From the NCBI GenBank assembly GCA_026388115.1, contig JAPLKK010000119.1, positions 1-58,241 on the forward strand: a stretch of 58,241 nt of DNA, written 5' to 3'. The stretch comes from Elusimicrobiota bacterium. Lineage in GTDB: Bacteria > Elusimicrobiota > Elusimicrobia > UBA1565 > JACRDR01. Positions 26,241 through 35,583 of this stretch are shown here, one piece after another. The notes beneath the pieces were generated by a model, which was given only the letters and a program-made list of their open reading frames with translations, was not told where the DNA came from and did no database searches. Each line of letters starts with the position of its first letter. Positions within the stretch are counted from its first letter, which is position 1. The translations under genes were made by a program, and so were the position numbers.

Positions 26241-27136
26241 AGGAGCATCTCAACGTCTGGTGGCTCAGGCCCGAGCAGGCCCTATGGGACGCCGTCGCCT
26301 CCGATGTCATCGCCAAAGAGCCCGTCCGCTCCCCATCGCTGGACCTCGGCTGCGGCAACGGCATCTACAGCTTCATCCAGGCCGGCGGCTCCTTCGGCCC
26401 GGGCTACGACTGGTTCTCGAACGCGACGGCTTCCGGGTTCCGCAAGAACAAGGACAGCTATGATGTCCCGCTCGCCGTCGATCCGGCCGACCACATCGCG
26501 CGCAAGCCGCGGATGCGCTTCGATTTCGCCTTCGACCACAAGCAGAACCTCCTAGACCAGGCCGCGCGGCTCGGCCTGTACGAAAAGGCGCTTTGCGGCG
26601 ACGCGCAAAGCCGCTTGCCGTTCGCCGATGGCAGCCTCGCGACGGTCTTCTCGAACATCCTGTATTGGCTGCGCGACCCCGCGGCGCGCTTCGCGGAAAT
26701 CGGCCGCGTGCTGCGGCCCGGCGGCCGAGCCCTGTTGTGCCTTCAAGACCCGCGGTTCAAGGCGATCTGCGAGAGTTACCAGTGGCATCGGAGGCGCTCG
26801 GAGCTTTTGCGCCTGCTCAACCGCGGGCGCGACGTCTGCAACCTCTGGACCGCATCCCTCCCCGAGATCAAGGCGTTCGGCCGCCGCGCGGGCCTGCGGC
26901 TCGTCGGCCACGAGGGATACCTTTCCGTGCCGACCCTGCGCTTCTGGGATGTGGGCCTGCGCCCCATCTTCCCGCCGCTGCTGACGATGACGCAGCGCCT
27001 GAGCCCGGCCGCGCGCGCCGAGGTCAAGGCGCTATGGATCGAGACCGCGCTCCCGGTGCTCGAGGAGATGAAGCGCGTCGACGCAAAGGACCCGCGGCCC
27101 AGGGGATATCACTTCGTCGTGCTCGAGAGGCGCTAG
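26219..27136 (+). CDS. Class I SAM-dependent methyltransferase
   Basis: SLDLGCGNGIYSFIQAGG, DGSLATVFSNILYWLRDPAARFAEIGRVLRPGGRALL. Confidence 0.85.
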   Translation: MAKPDFLKEHLNVWWLRPEQALWDAVASDVIAKEPVRSPSLDLGCGNGIYSFIQAGGSFGPGYDWFSNATASGFRKNKDSYDVPLAVDPADHIARKPRMRFDFAFDHKQNLLDQAARLGLYEKALCGDAQSRLPFADGSLATVFSNILYWLRDPAARFAEIGRVLRPGGRALLCLQDPRFKAICESYQWHRRRSELLRLLNRGRDVCNLWTASLPEIKAFGRRAGLRLVGHEGYLSVPTLRFWDVGLRPIFPPLLTMTQRLSPAARAEVKALWIETALPVLEEMKRVDAKDPRPRGYHFVVLERR

Positions 27137-27142
27137 CCTCCG

Positions 27143-28829
27143 ATGCTGCTCGCCGCGACGGCTCTCGAGGAATCCTGGGACCCCGGCGGCGATAACCTTT
27201 TCCTGAGCCCCGGCTGTGTCGCCCCGAGGCAGGCGTCCGGGAAGGCCCTCCCCGGACGGCTTCTGCCCGATCCCTGGGTGGAGCCCAAGATGCGTGAGGC
27301 CGCCTACGACGAGTGCCTGCGCGCCTTCGAACATTTCCTCGCGATCGGGACAGATCGCCTTAACGCCCTCCACGGCGAGAAGCGTTCGACGCGCTACTGG
27401 AGCCCGTTTCGAGCTGGTGCAGACGGCCCTGCGCTCCGAGCCCCGGGCGAAGGCCGTGCGCCTGGCGCCCGCCGAGCGGCTGGTACCGTCCGACACGCTG
27501 GAGCACGCCCAGTGGATCCTCGACGATCCCTACCTCTTCCAACTCCACTCGCAGGTGCTTGAATCCCTCGGCGTCCCCGAAGCCGGGCCGCCCATCCCGT
27601 GGCCTCGCAAACCCGTGCCGGGCTCAAGCGCCGAACCCCCGGGCGTCAGACGGCGCCTGAAATGCGCTCTCGCTGCGCTGGCCCCCGCCCAAGGTGCCGC
27701 ACTCCACGATCTAGACCTTTCGACCGCGCAAGCCTCTTCCCTTTTCGCGCGCCTGGCGGGGACCGCCGCGCCCGCCGCCCCCGCCATCTCCGCCGCCCCG
27801 CCCGCCGCCGCGGACGCGCGCCTTCGCGCCGGGCTCGGCGAGTGGCCCGGGCGGAGCGACTTCGAGCGCGCGGCAGGCCGCTGGCTCCCGCAAGACCTGC
27901 CGCGCCGCTTCGTCGAGGGCTACGCGAGGCTCAAGGAGAGCGCCTCTTCGTGGAAGCCTCGCCGCCCGGCGGTCATCATCTCCGCCAACGGCTGGACCTA
28001 CCAGGAGAGCTTCAAGGCGTGGGCCGCCGCTTGCGCGGAGGAGAAAGCGCGCCTGGTGGCCGTGCAGCACGGAGGCGGCTACGGGATGTACGGGCGGATC
28101 TGGCAGGAATGGCTGGAGCGGCGCAGCGCCGACGCGTATTGGACCTGGGGCTGGGCGGGGCTCGAGGACGACTCGCGCGCCCGGAACGCGCCGTCGCCGT
28201 CTTTGAGCCGCCTGCCCAGACGCCGCGGCGGAGGCGACGCCCTCCTGGTCGCCACCGATCAACCCCGCTTCCGCTACGGCTTCCAGAGCCAGGCGCTGTG
28301 CGGGCAGTTCCCGGCCTATCTGGAGGCGCGCGAGCGCTTCCTGGCCGCCCTGCCGCCCCCGATGCGCGAGCGCCTTGTGGTCCGGCTCATGAGCCCCGGT
28401 TTCGGCTGGGGCCAGGCCGAACGGATGGCGGCCCGCGACCTCGGAGTCCGCCAGGAGGACATGAGCCGCCCGCTCGCGGAGCGATTGGCCCAGGCCCGTC
28501 TTGTCATCATCGACCATCCCGCCAGTTCGCTCCTCGAGGCTCTCGCCTCCGGAGCGCCGCTGCTCTTGTTCTGGGACCCCGCAGTGTGGGACTTCCGGCC
28601 ATCCGCCTGGCGCATGCTCGAGCGCCTCGAGGCCGCCGGCGTCTACTTCCGGGATCCGGAGCAGGCTTCTCGGGCCGCCGCAGACCTCTGGCCCGACCCC
28701 GAGGCCTGGTGGCGATCCGACCGCGTCCGCCCCGCCGTGGAGGAGTTCCGCCGCGCCTTCGCCCTCGCAAGCGGCGCCTTCGCGGCCGAGTGGGCGCAGG
28801 CCGTCCGCCGGGAGGTCGACGAGGCGTGA
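27143..28829 (+). CDS. Putative transferase of the LIC12162-like surface carbohydrate family; split by a frameshift near 27407-27409
   Basis: N-term MLLAATALEESWDPGGDNLFLSPGC..LNALHGEKRSTRYWSPF in ORF 27143..27562; rest in ORF 27216..28829 (VAVQHGGGYGMYGRIWQEWLERRSADAYWTWGW, LVIIDHPASSLLEALASGAPLLLFW). Confidence 0.7.
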
Positions 28830-30325
28830 AGCACAGCATCCTGCGGCGCTTCTCCGCGACGCTCTTCGCCAACGGCCTCGGCGCGGCCGCCGCTTTCGCC
28901 GCGTCCATGCTCCTGGCGCGCGGGCTCGGCTCGGCCAAGTATGGCGACTTCAACTTCCTCCTAGCCAGCTTCGCCGCGCTGCAGACGGGCCTGGACATGG
29001 GGAGCTCCACCGCCTTCTACACCTTCCTCGCCAAGGGGCGGGGCGGCTTGGGCCACGTGCGCGCCTACGCTGGCTGGCTTGCGGCGCGCTTCGCGCTCAT
29101 CGCGCTGGCCGTCGGGCTGCTCTTGCCAGGCTCATGGATCGCCAAGCTCTGGTTCCATCCGCGGCCGCTCGTCCTGCTGGCGTTCTGCGGCTTCTTCTTC
29201 TCAGTGCCGCTGCGGACCTTCTTGGTGCAGCTGGCGGAGTCGATCCGCGAGTCGGTGCTTGTGCAGACCGCGATCGCGGCGCTCGCCGTCTTTCACCTCG
29301 CGTCAGTGACCGCGCTGCTTGTGACGCATACGCTGAGCGTGCCCGTGCTTTTCATCCTGCTCGTCGCCGAATACGCGCTCCTCGGCCTATTCGTCCGCTG
29401 GAAGCTGAATTGGTCCGCGTTCAAGGACGCCGGCGCAGTGACTCTGCGGGACTACGGCCGATACTGCGCGCCCCTGATCGCCTACAGCTGGCTCGGCTTC
29501 ACCTGCGAGTTCGCGGACCGCTGGCTCCTGCAGCGCTTCGGCGGCTCGGCCCAGCAGGGGTTCTTCTCCATCAGCCAGCAGTTCGCCGGCATCGCGCTGC
29601 TGGCGACGGCGTCGCTGCTCAACATCTTCTGGAAGGAAATCGCAGACGCCCATCACCGAGGCGACCAGGCGCGCGCGAGAGAGCTGTATCGCAACTCTTG
29701 CCGGGCACTGTTCTTCATCACCGCGGGCGCCGCCTGCTTCCTCGTGCCGCACGCCAAGACCCTGCTTGTGACCCTCGCAGGCCCCTCCTTCGAGACCGCT
29801 TGGCCCGCACTGGCCCTCATGCTGCTCTTCCCGGTGTTCCAGACGATCGGCCAGCTCAACGGCGCGTTCTTCCTCGCGACCGAGGACACGCGCACGCACG
29901 TGGCCATCGGCTCCGCGGGCCTGCTCGTCGGCCTGCCCCTGACCTACCTCGTCCTCGCGCCGCGCTCGGCGCTCGTCCCCGGCCTCGACCTAGGCGCCGC
30001 CGGCCTGGCCGCTCGCTGGTCGCTCCTCCAGGTGGCCATGGTCGGGGTCCAGTCATGGGTCGTCGCCCGCCGCCAGGATGCCGGAAGCGAGATGGGACGG
30101 CACCTCGCGGTGCTGGCTGGGATGCTCGCCGTCGCATGGGCCGCGCGCCTGGCCGCCGGCTGGGCCGCGGCGATACTGCCCGGGCCGACGAGGTTTTGGA
30201 CGCTCGCCCTCGCCGCCCCGCTCTACGCCGCCGCACTCGCGGCCTTCGCCCTAGCGCGCCCGGAAGCGGCCGGCACGTCGCGGGCGCAGCTCGCCCGCAT
30301 CGCCGAGGCGCTCCGGCTCAGTTGA
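28826..30325 (+). CDS. Wzx-type polysaccharide flippase (oligosaccharide flippase family)
   Basis: Multi-TM protein; FSATLFANGLGAAAAFAASMLLARGLGSAKYGDFNFLLA; GTG start overlapping upstream stop. Confidence 0.85.
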   Translation: MKHSILRRFSATLFANGLGAAAAFAASMLLARGLGSAKYGDFNFLLASFAALQTGLDMGSSTAFYTFLAKGRGGLGHVRAYAGWLAARFALIALAVGLLLPGSWIAKLWFHPRPLVLLAFCGFFFSVPLRTFLVQLAESIRESVLVQTAIAALAVFHLASVTALLVTHTLSVPVLFILLVAEYALLGLFVRWKLNWSAFKDAGAVTLRDYGRYCAPLIAYSWLGFTCEFADRWLLQRFGGSAQQGFFSISQQFAGIALLATASLLNIFWKEIADAHHRGDQARARELYRNSCRALFFITAGAACFLVPHAKTLLVTLAGPSFETAWPALALMLLFPVFQTIGQLNGAFFLATEDTRTHVAIGSAGLLVGLPLTYLVLAPRSALVPGLDLGAAGLAARWSLLQVAMVGVQSWVVARRQDAGSEMGRHLAVLAGMLAVAWAARLAAGWAAAILPGPTRFWTLALAAPLYAAALAAFALARPEAAGTSRAQLARIAEALRLS

Positions 30326-31192
30326 GCTGAAACGCCTGGCCGAGGGAGGAGACGTGTCGGGCAACGACCGCGCGGATGCGATCGAGCTCCGAGGCCGCTA
30401 GGCGCGGAGCCTCCGCCGACGACAACGCCCGGCCCAACTGCCCGGGATGCGACACGCCCGGGATGACGGTAGAGACGGCTGGGTTCGAGAGCACGTAGCT
30501 CAAGGCGAAATCATAGAGAGCCGCGTCATCGATACCCAGCTCCCGCTGGACCGCGTCGAGGGCCTTGAGCCGCGCCTCGAAGGCGGGGCCCGAGAAGTAG
30601 CGCGAGCGCTCCCCAGGCCCGCAGCCCGGCGCATCAGCCCCAGCGCGCCGTCATAGAGCAGGTGATGCAGGACCTGGACCGCGTCGAGGACTCCCGACGA
30701 GAGGCACGCCTCAACCGAAGCGGGCTCGCCCACCACGACCCCCGCGCGGCGGATGCGCCCCGCCTTCTTCTGGTCCGCGAGGAACGACAAGAGCCTGCCG
30801 TCCGCCAGGTCGGCGGCCGAGGGCTTGTTGAGCTGGAAGAGTTCCAGGCAGTCGACGCCCAGGCGCCCGAGCGACCGCTCGATCCTCGCCGCAAGATACG
30901 CGGTCGAAAAATCGCGCATCCCATCGTCGCGCAAGCCGGCCTTGGTCGCGATGACCACCCCGCGCTTGACCGAAGACGGCAGCTCGCCCAGAAGGACCTC
31001 GGCGCAGCCGTAGCCGTCGGCCGTGTCGAAGAAGGTGACGCCGCGGTCCACCGCCGCCCTCAGGATGGCGCGCGCCTCGTCGATGGGAACCGGCTTGACG
31101 CCGGGAAAGCGCCCGTCGGCGTTGGCGAGCTGGGCGGTGCCGAGCCCGATCTCGGAGACTTGAGCGGTCTTCCCGAGGCTCCGAAGGTTCAT
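30318..31192 (-). pseudogene. Aldo/keto reductase with internal deletion and frameshift
   Basis: N-term ORF 30500..31192 (LGKTAQVSEIGLGTAQLA, TFFDTADGYGCAEVLLGE, VIATKAGL) and C-term frame (PGERSRYFSGPAFEARLKALDAVQRELGIDDAALYDFALSYVLSNPAVSTVIPGVSHPGQL) meet near 30610 with segment missing. Confidence 0.7.
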
Positions 31193-32304
31193 CCCTTCAG
31201 CTTCGCGGCTTCAGCGCGCAGGGCCTTGGCGCTGAGGCGGCTCTGGCGCATCGACTTCACGCACGCGCGGCAGACCGGGTCCTTGTACCACTCGCCCTTC
31301 TGATGCAGCTCGCGCAGGGCCTTCATCTTCGGCGAGTCCCAGCAGGACTGGATCGTGTCGCCGTTGAGGAGGTTGCCCAGGACGAAGTCCTTGCTCCTGT
31401 CCCGGATGGGTACCCCGCAAGGCGCGACGTTGCCGTCCACGTCGATGACTGGCATCTCCCAGGGGAGGCTGCAGTGGAACGGCTCGCCGCCCCCGTACTT
31501 CGCCTCGAGCTGTTCCCCTGAGAGCCCATCGTCCTCGTCGGGCTCGTTGAACATCGGGAAATCGATGCATTCCTGGAAGGTGATCACGTTGACCCCCTTC
31601 CGGCGGCTCCAGAAGTCGTAGAAGGCCTTCTTCTGGCCGATGTTCGCCTTCTGCTCGACGAAGCTCATACGCGTCCGGATATGCCCGGCGCCCTTGCGCA
31701 GCTTCGTCTCCAGAAAGGCCAGCACGCACTGGACGACCTTCTTGAAATCGCCGCCGACCCGGAGCACCTTGTAGGCCTCTTCGTCCGCCGCGTCGATCGA
31801 GAAGTTCATCTTGGTGATGCCCGCGTCGATGAGGCGTTCCGACTTCTCGGGCGTCAGAAGGTTCGCGTTGGTGTGCGTCCAGATGTCGATGATGCCCGCC
31901 TGGCTCGCCTGCCGAACCATGTCGAAGTAGCGGGGATTCATCAAGGACTCGGCCTCGTGGTCCATGAGGATGGAGGGCAGCTTCTTGTCCGCGCTTTCCT
32001 TGAGGATCTTCTCCCAGAGCTCCGGGCTCATATGCTTGTTGTCGCGCTCGCCCGCGGAGACCACGCGAGGACAGAAGGGGCATTTCAGATTGCAGTAGTA
32101 GGTCGCCTCGATCTCGAGGGTGAGCGGGAAAGGTGCGAGGTACTGCCGCTTTTGGGCCGCCTCGAAACGCCGGCGATAGTCGAGGTACTCGGGGGTCAGG
32201 TCGCGGCGCCAAGAGGGGTCGATCTCATACTCCGAGATGTGGTCCCAGTACTCCGAGATCGGGCAAGGCGCCAGATCGCCGACGTCCGTCGGGCTTTCGC
32301 TCAT
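31189..32304 (-). CDS. Radical SAM protein with SPASM-like domain
   Basis: LEIEATYYCNLKCPFCPRVV; C-terminal HCSLPWEMPVIDVDGNVAPCGVPIRDRSKDFVLGNL..PVCRACVKS. Confidence 0.92.
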   Translation of the reverse strand: MSESPTDVGDLAPCPISEYWDHISEYEIDPSWRRDLTPEYLDYRRRFEAAQKRQYLAPFPLTLEIEATYYCNLKCPFCPRVVSAGERDNKHMSPELWEKILKESADKKLPSILMDHEAESLMNPRYFDMVRQASQAGIIDIWTHTNANLLTPEKSERLIDAGITKMNFSIDAADEEAYKVLRVGGDFKKVVQCVLAFLETKLRKGAGHIRTRMSFVEQKANIGQKKAFYDFWSRRKGVNVITFQECIDFPMFNEPDEDDGLSGEQLEAKYGGGEPFHCSLPWEMPVIDVDGNVAPCGVPIRDRSKDFVLGNLLNGDTIQSCWDSPKMKALRELHQKGEWYKDPVCRACVKSMRQSRLSAKALRAEAAKLKG

Positions 32305-32390
32305 CAGACAGAAAAATTATAGCTTATTGTCGACGGACCCCTCCCCGCGACGGGCTTCCGGCGGGAAATGGTAGAATCCGCCTGCCTCGC

Positions 32391-33206
32391 ATGAAGCCCC
32401 TGCTGCGCAGGACCAAGGAGCGGCTGCTGACGCTCTCTTTGCGCGCGGCGGCCGCCGAGCAGGGACTTGCGGATCTGGCCGGCCGGCTCCAAGGCTTGGC
32501 GGTAGACCTGGACCGCCAATACACCGACCACCGCATCAACACGGACTACCTGCGCACCAAGGTCCTCTGCCAGCAGGCGTTCCAGATGGCGTTCACCCTG
32601 CCGGAGCTCGAGTCCGCCCCCCGCACCATCGTGGACATCGGGGACTCGGCGGGGACGCACATCGGCTACCTCAAGGCGCTCAAGCCGGGCCTCGACGCAC
32701 GGTTCGTCTCGCTGAACCTGGACGCGGAGGCGGTCAAGCGCATCCAGGCCAAGGGGATCGAGGCCCTGCTCGCCCGGGCCGAGGACATTGGGACCCTCGG
32801 CATCAAGCCGGACATCGCACTGCTCTTTGAGACGCTCGAGCACCTGCCCGACCCGTTCGATTTCCTGCATCGCCTCGCGTCCCGCACCTCCTGCAAGAAG
32901 CTGATCCTGACCGTGCCCTACGTCCGCGCCAGCCGCCTCGGGCTCCATCACCTGCGGGAGGGGATCAGGAAGCCGGTCTCGGCCGAGACCGTGCACCTGC
33001 TCGAGCTCTGCCCCAAGGACCTGCGGTTGCTGTTCGCGCACACCGGCTGGCGCGTCGCGCGCGAGCGGGTCTATCTGCAGTACCCGCGATTCTCGCCCTT
33101 GGCCCTGATGCGACCCTTGTGGGCCCGGTGGGACTTCGAGGGGTTTTACGCCGCCGCGCTCGAGCCTGACCCGACGTGGTCCTCTCTCTACGGTTCCTGG
33201 AGCTGA
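32391..33206 (+). CDS. Class I SAM-dependent methyltransferase
   Basis: TIVDIGDSAGTHIGYLKALKPGLDARFVSLNLD, PDIALLFETLEHLPDPFDFLHRLA. Confidence 0.72.
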   Translation: MKPLLRRTKERLLTLSLRAAAAEQGLADLAGRLQGLAVDLDRQYTDHRINTDYLRTKVLCQQAFQMAFTLPELESAPRTIVDIGDSAGTHIGYLKALKPGLDARFVSLNLDAEAVKRIQAKGIEALLARAEDIGTLGIKPDIALLFETLEHLPDPFDFLHRLASRTSCKKLILTVPYVRASRLGLHHLREGIRKPVSAETVHLLELCPKDLRLLFAHTGWRVARERVYLQYPRFSPLALMRPLWARWDFEGFYAAALEPDPTWSSLYGSWS

Positions 33207-33246
33207 GCCCCGCCGAGGGACGGATCGTCCCGATTTAAACTAGAAT

Positions 33247-34179
33247 ATGTCAACCCCTATGGCGAAAATCCTTGTAACAGGCGGCTCCGGCTTCATCGGC
33301 TCGCACGTGGTAGACGCCCTGCTAGCAAACGGCCACGATGTGGCGATATACGACGTAGACTCCCCCCGTTACGGGCAGAAATGCCGCTTCGTGCGCGGCG
33401 ACGTGCTGGACCTCCAGCGGCTGACCCTCTCCTGCAAGGGGATGGACTTCATCTACAATCTCGCCGCCGAGTCCAACGTGAACCGCTTCTTCGAGAGCCC
33501 GATGCATTCCAACCTCGTCACCTCCCAGGGCGTGCTCAACGTCCTCGAGGCGGCCCGAACGAACGGGGCGCGACGGGTCATTCACGCCTCGACGGAATGG
33601 GTCTACGGCTCGGCGCAGACCGCCGGCGGGACGGCGATAACCGAGGAAACGCCGTACACGTCCGAGCCCGACCACCTATACACCACCTCGAAGATCGCTG
33701 CCGAGATGTTCCTGAAGAACTACGCGCGGCTCTACAGCGTCCCCTATACGATCATGCGCTACGGGATACCGTTCGGCGAGCGGGCTCGACTGGAGACCGT
33801 GACGCCGATCTTCATCCGGAAGATCGTCCTCGGGGATGAGATCACCGTCAACGGCGACGGTTCGCAGACCCGGCAGTTCATATACGTGAAGGACCTCGCT
33901 GCGGGGAACGCCGCCTGCCTGAATGACAAGGCGGCGAATCAGGCGTTCAACCTCAACGGCCTGCGCCAGGTCTCTGTGCGGGAGATCATCACCACGCTGG
34001 AAAGCGTGCTCGGCAAGAAGGCTCGGGTGCGCTTCGGCGAGCCGCGGCCGGGCGAGTTCAAGGGCCGGTTCATCTCCTCGGAGAAAGCGAAGTCCCTCCT
34101 CGGCTGGAGCGCGAAGCTCCCGTATGAGGAGGCGATGCGCCTCTATGTCCCCTTGTTCCTCAAGGACCAGGGACTTTGA
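33247..34179 (+). CDS. NAD-dependent epimerase/dehydratase
   Basis: KILVTGGSGFIGSHVVDALLANGHDVAIYDVD, IYNLAAESNVNRFFESPMHSNLVTSQGVLNVLEAAR, YTTSKIAAEMFLKNYARLYSVPYTIMRYGIPFGER. Confidence 0.92.
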   Translation: MSTPMAKILVTGGSGFIGSHVVDALLANGHDVAIYDVDSPRYGQKCRFVRGDVLDLQRLTLSCKGMDFIYNLAAESNVNRFFESPMHSNLVTSQGVLNVLEAARTNGARRVIHASTEWVYGSAQTAGGTAITEETPYTSEPDHLYTTSKIAAEMFLKNYARLYSVPYTIMRYGIPFGERARLETVTPIFIRKIVLGDEITVNGDGSQTRQFIYVKDLAAGNAACLNDKAANQAFNLNGLRQVSVREIITTLESVLGKKARVRFGEPRPGEFKGRFISSEKAKSLLGWSAKLPYEEAMRLYVPLFLKDQGL

Positions 34180-35555
34180 GCCTCGGCATGCTTCTCAAAC
34201 CGCGCCTCCGTCCCCTGCTCGTCCCTGAAACCCTCCCATTCCGCAAGGCCATCTCCGCTCTCGACCAACGACCCGATTACGGGCTGCTCCTGATCGTCCG
34301 CCGCGACGGCCGGCTGCTCGGCGTGCTCTCCAACGGCGATGTCTACCGCGCTGCGTTCTCGGGCTCTTCTCTCGACGTCCCGGTGGGCGAGGTCTGCAAC
34401 AAAACCCCCCTGACCCTCTTGGCAGGGGAACTGCGCCGCCCTGCGGCCGTGCGGGAACGCTTCAAGCGTCTGCTGGAACTGCGGGGGGTGCTCTGCCTTC
34501 CCGTGCTCGACGCGCAGGGCCGCCCCGTGGACATCCTGCGCTGGACAGACATCGAGCGCAAGGGCGCCGGCGCAGTGGCGCGCCCGCGCGTGGTGGTCGT
34601 CGGCGGAGCAGGCTACCTGGGGACGGTCCTGACGCAGCAACTGCTCGCACGTAACTATCGCGTGCGCGTGCTCGACAACTTCACGCACGAAAACTACGCC
34701 CTCTACGATCTACCGCATCAGAACGACATCGAGATCATCAAACAGGACATGCGCGACATCCGGACGGTGGTCGCCGCGCTCGACGACGTGCGGGCTGTGG
34801 TGCTGCTCGCGGCGGTCGTCGGCGATCCGGCCGGACGCAACAACCCCAAGGCGACAATCGAGATCAACTACCTGGCCGCCAAGATGACTGCCGAAGCCGC
34901 CAAGTACGCCTGCGTGCCTCGCTTCGTCTATGCCTCGACCTGCAGCGTCTACGGGGTGGGGAAGAAGCTGCTGGACGAGCGCGCGCCGCTGGCGCCCGTA
35001 TCCCACTATGCGAAGACCAAGATCGCCGCCGAACGCGCGATTCTCTCGATAGCGGACCGGAGCTTCGCCCCGACCATCCTGCGCATGAGCACCCTCTTCG
35101 GCCTCTCTCCGCGCATGCGGTTCGACTTGGTCGCGAACGTCTTCGCGCTCAACGCGGTGCGCAAGAAGCGCATCGACGTACATGGCGGCAGTCAGTGGCG
35201 GCCGCTCTTGAGCGTGCAGGACGCGGCAGGCGCCTTCGTCCGCGTCATCGAGGCCCCCATCGCCCGCACAGCCGGACAGGTCTTCAACGTGGGCAGCGAG
35301 GAGCAGAACCTGCGCATCCAGCAACTCGCGGAGATAACGAAGGGCGTTTACCCGCGCACGCGGATCGTCGTCAACCGCTCCGCCGAGGACGTCCGCGACT
35401 ACCGCATCTCCTTCTCAAAGATCCGCCGCAGCCTCGGCTTCCTGCCGTGCCACGGCGTCGCGGATGCGATCCGGGAGATGGGAGAGTTCGTCGCGAAGCA
35501 TCCTGCAGAGAAGCTCGACAGCGGCAAGTACGTCAACCAGTCCCTGGACTATTGA
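34176..35555 (+). CDS. CBS-domain pair fused to NAD-dependent epimerase/dehydratase
   Basis: N-term CBS-like: LPFRKAISALDQRPDYGLLLIVRRDGRLLGVLSNGDVYRAAFSGSSLDVPVGEVCNKTP..GVLCLPVLDAQGRPVDILRWTD; then VVVVGGAGYLGTVLTQQLLARNYRVRVLDNF, YASTCSVYG, SHYAKTKIAAERAIL. Confidence 0.85.
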   Translation: MSLGMLLKPRLRPLLVPETLPFRKAISALDQRPDYGLLLIVRRDGRLLGVLSNGDVYRAAFSGSSLDVPVGEVCNKTPLTLLAGELRRPAAVRERFKRLLELRGVLCLPVLDAQGRPVDILRWTDIERKGAGAVARPRVVVVGGAGYLGTVLTQQLLARNYRVRVLDNFTHENYALYDLPHQNDIEIIKQDMRDIRTVVAALDDVRAVVLLAAVVGDPAGRNNPKATIEINYLAAKMTAEAAKYACVPRFVYASTCSVYGVGKKLLDERAPLAPVSHYAKTKIAAERAILSIADRSFAPTILRMSTLFGLSPRMRFDLVANVFALNAVRKKRIDVHGGSQWRPLLSVQDAAGAFVRVIEAPIARTAGQVFNVGSEEQNLRIQQLAEITKGVYPRTRIVVNRSAEDVRDYRISFSKIRRSLGFLPCHGVADAIREMGEFVAKHPAEKLDSGKYVNQSLDY

Positions 35556-35583
35556 CTCGACGAGGCGGCCCGACCGCCCGGCC

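Noticed and set aside
27407-27409. ttt tract at the frameshift as a phase-variation switch
   Set aside because: Three bases is far too short for slipped-strand phase variation; sequencing error or simple mutation is more likely
27599-28825. 908-aa + ORF (27599..30325) upstream part
   Set aside because: Only the part from 28826 (flippase) is credible; the upstream part is Arg/Pro/Ala-rich shadow translation of the LIC12162-like gene
21811-32304. The two radical SAM/SPASM proteins as RiPP maturases
   Set aside because: No short precursor peptide ORF with plausible core was evident beside either gene; the context is glycan biosynthesis
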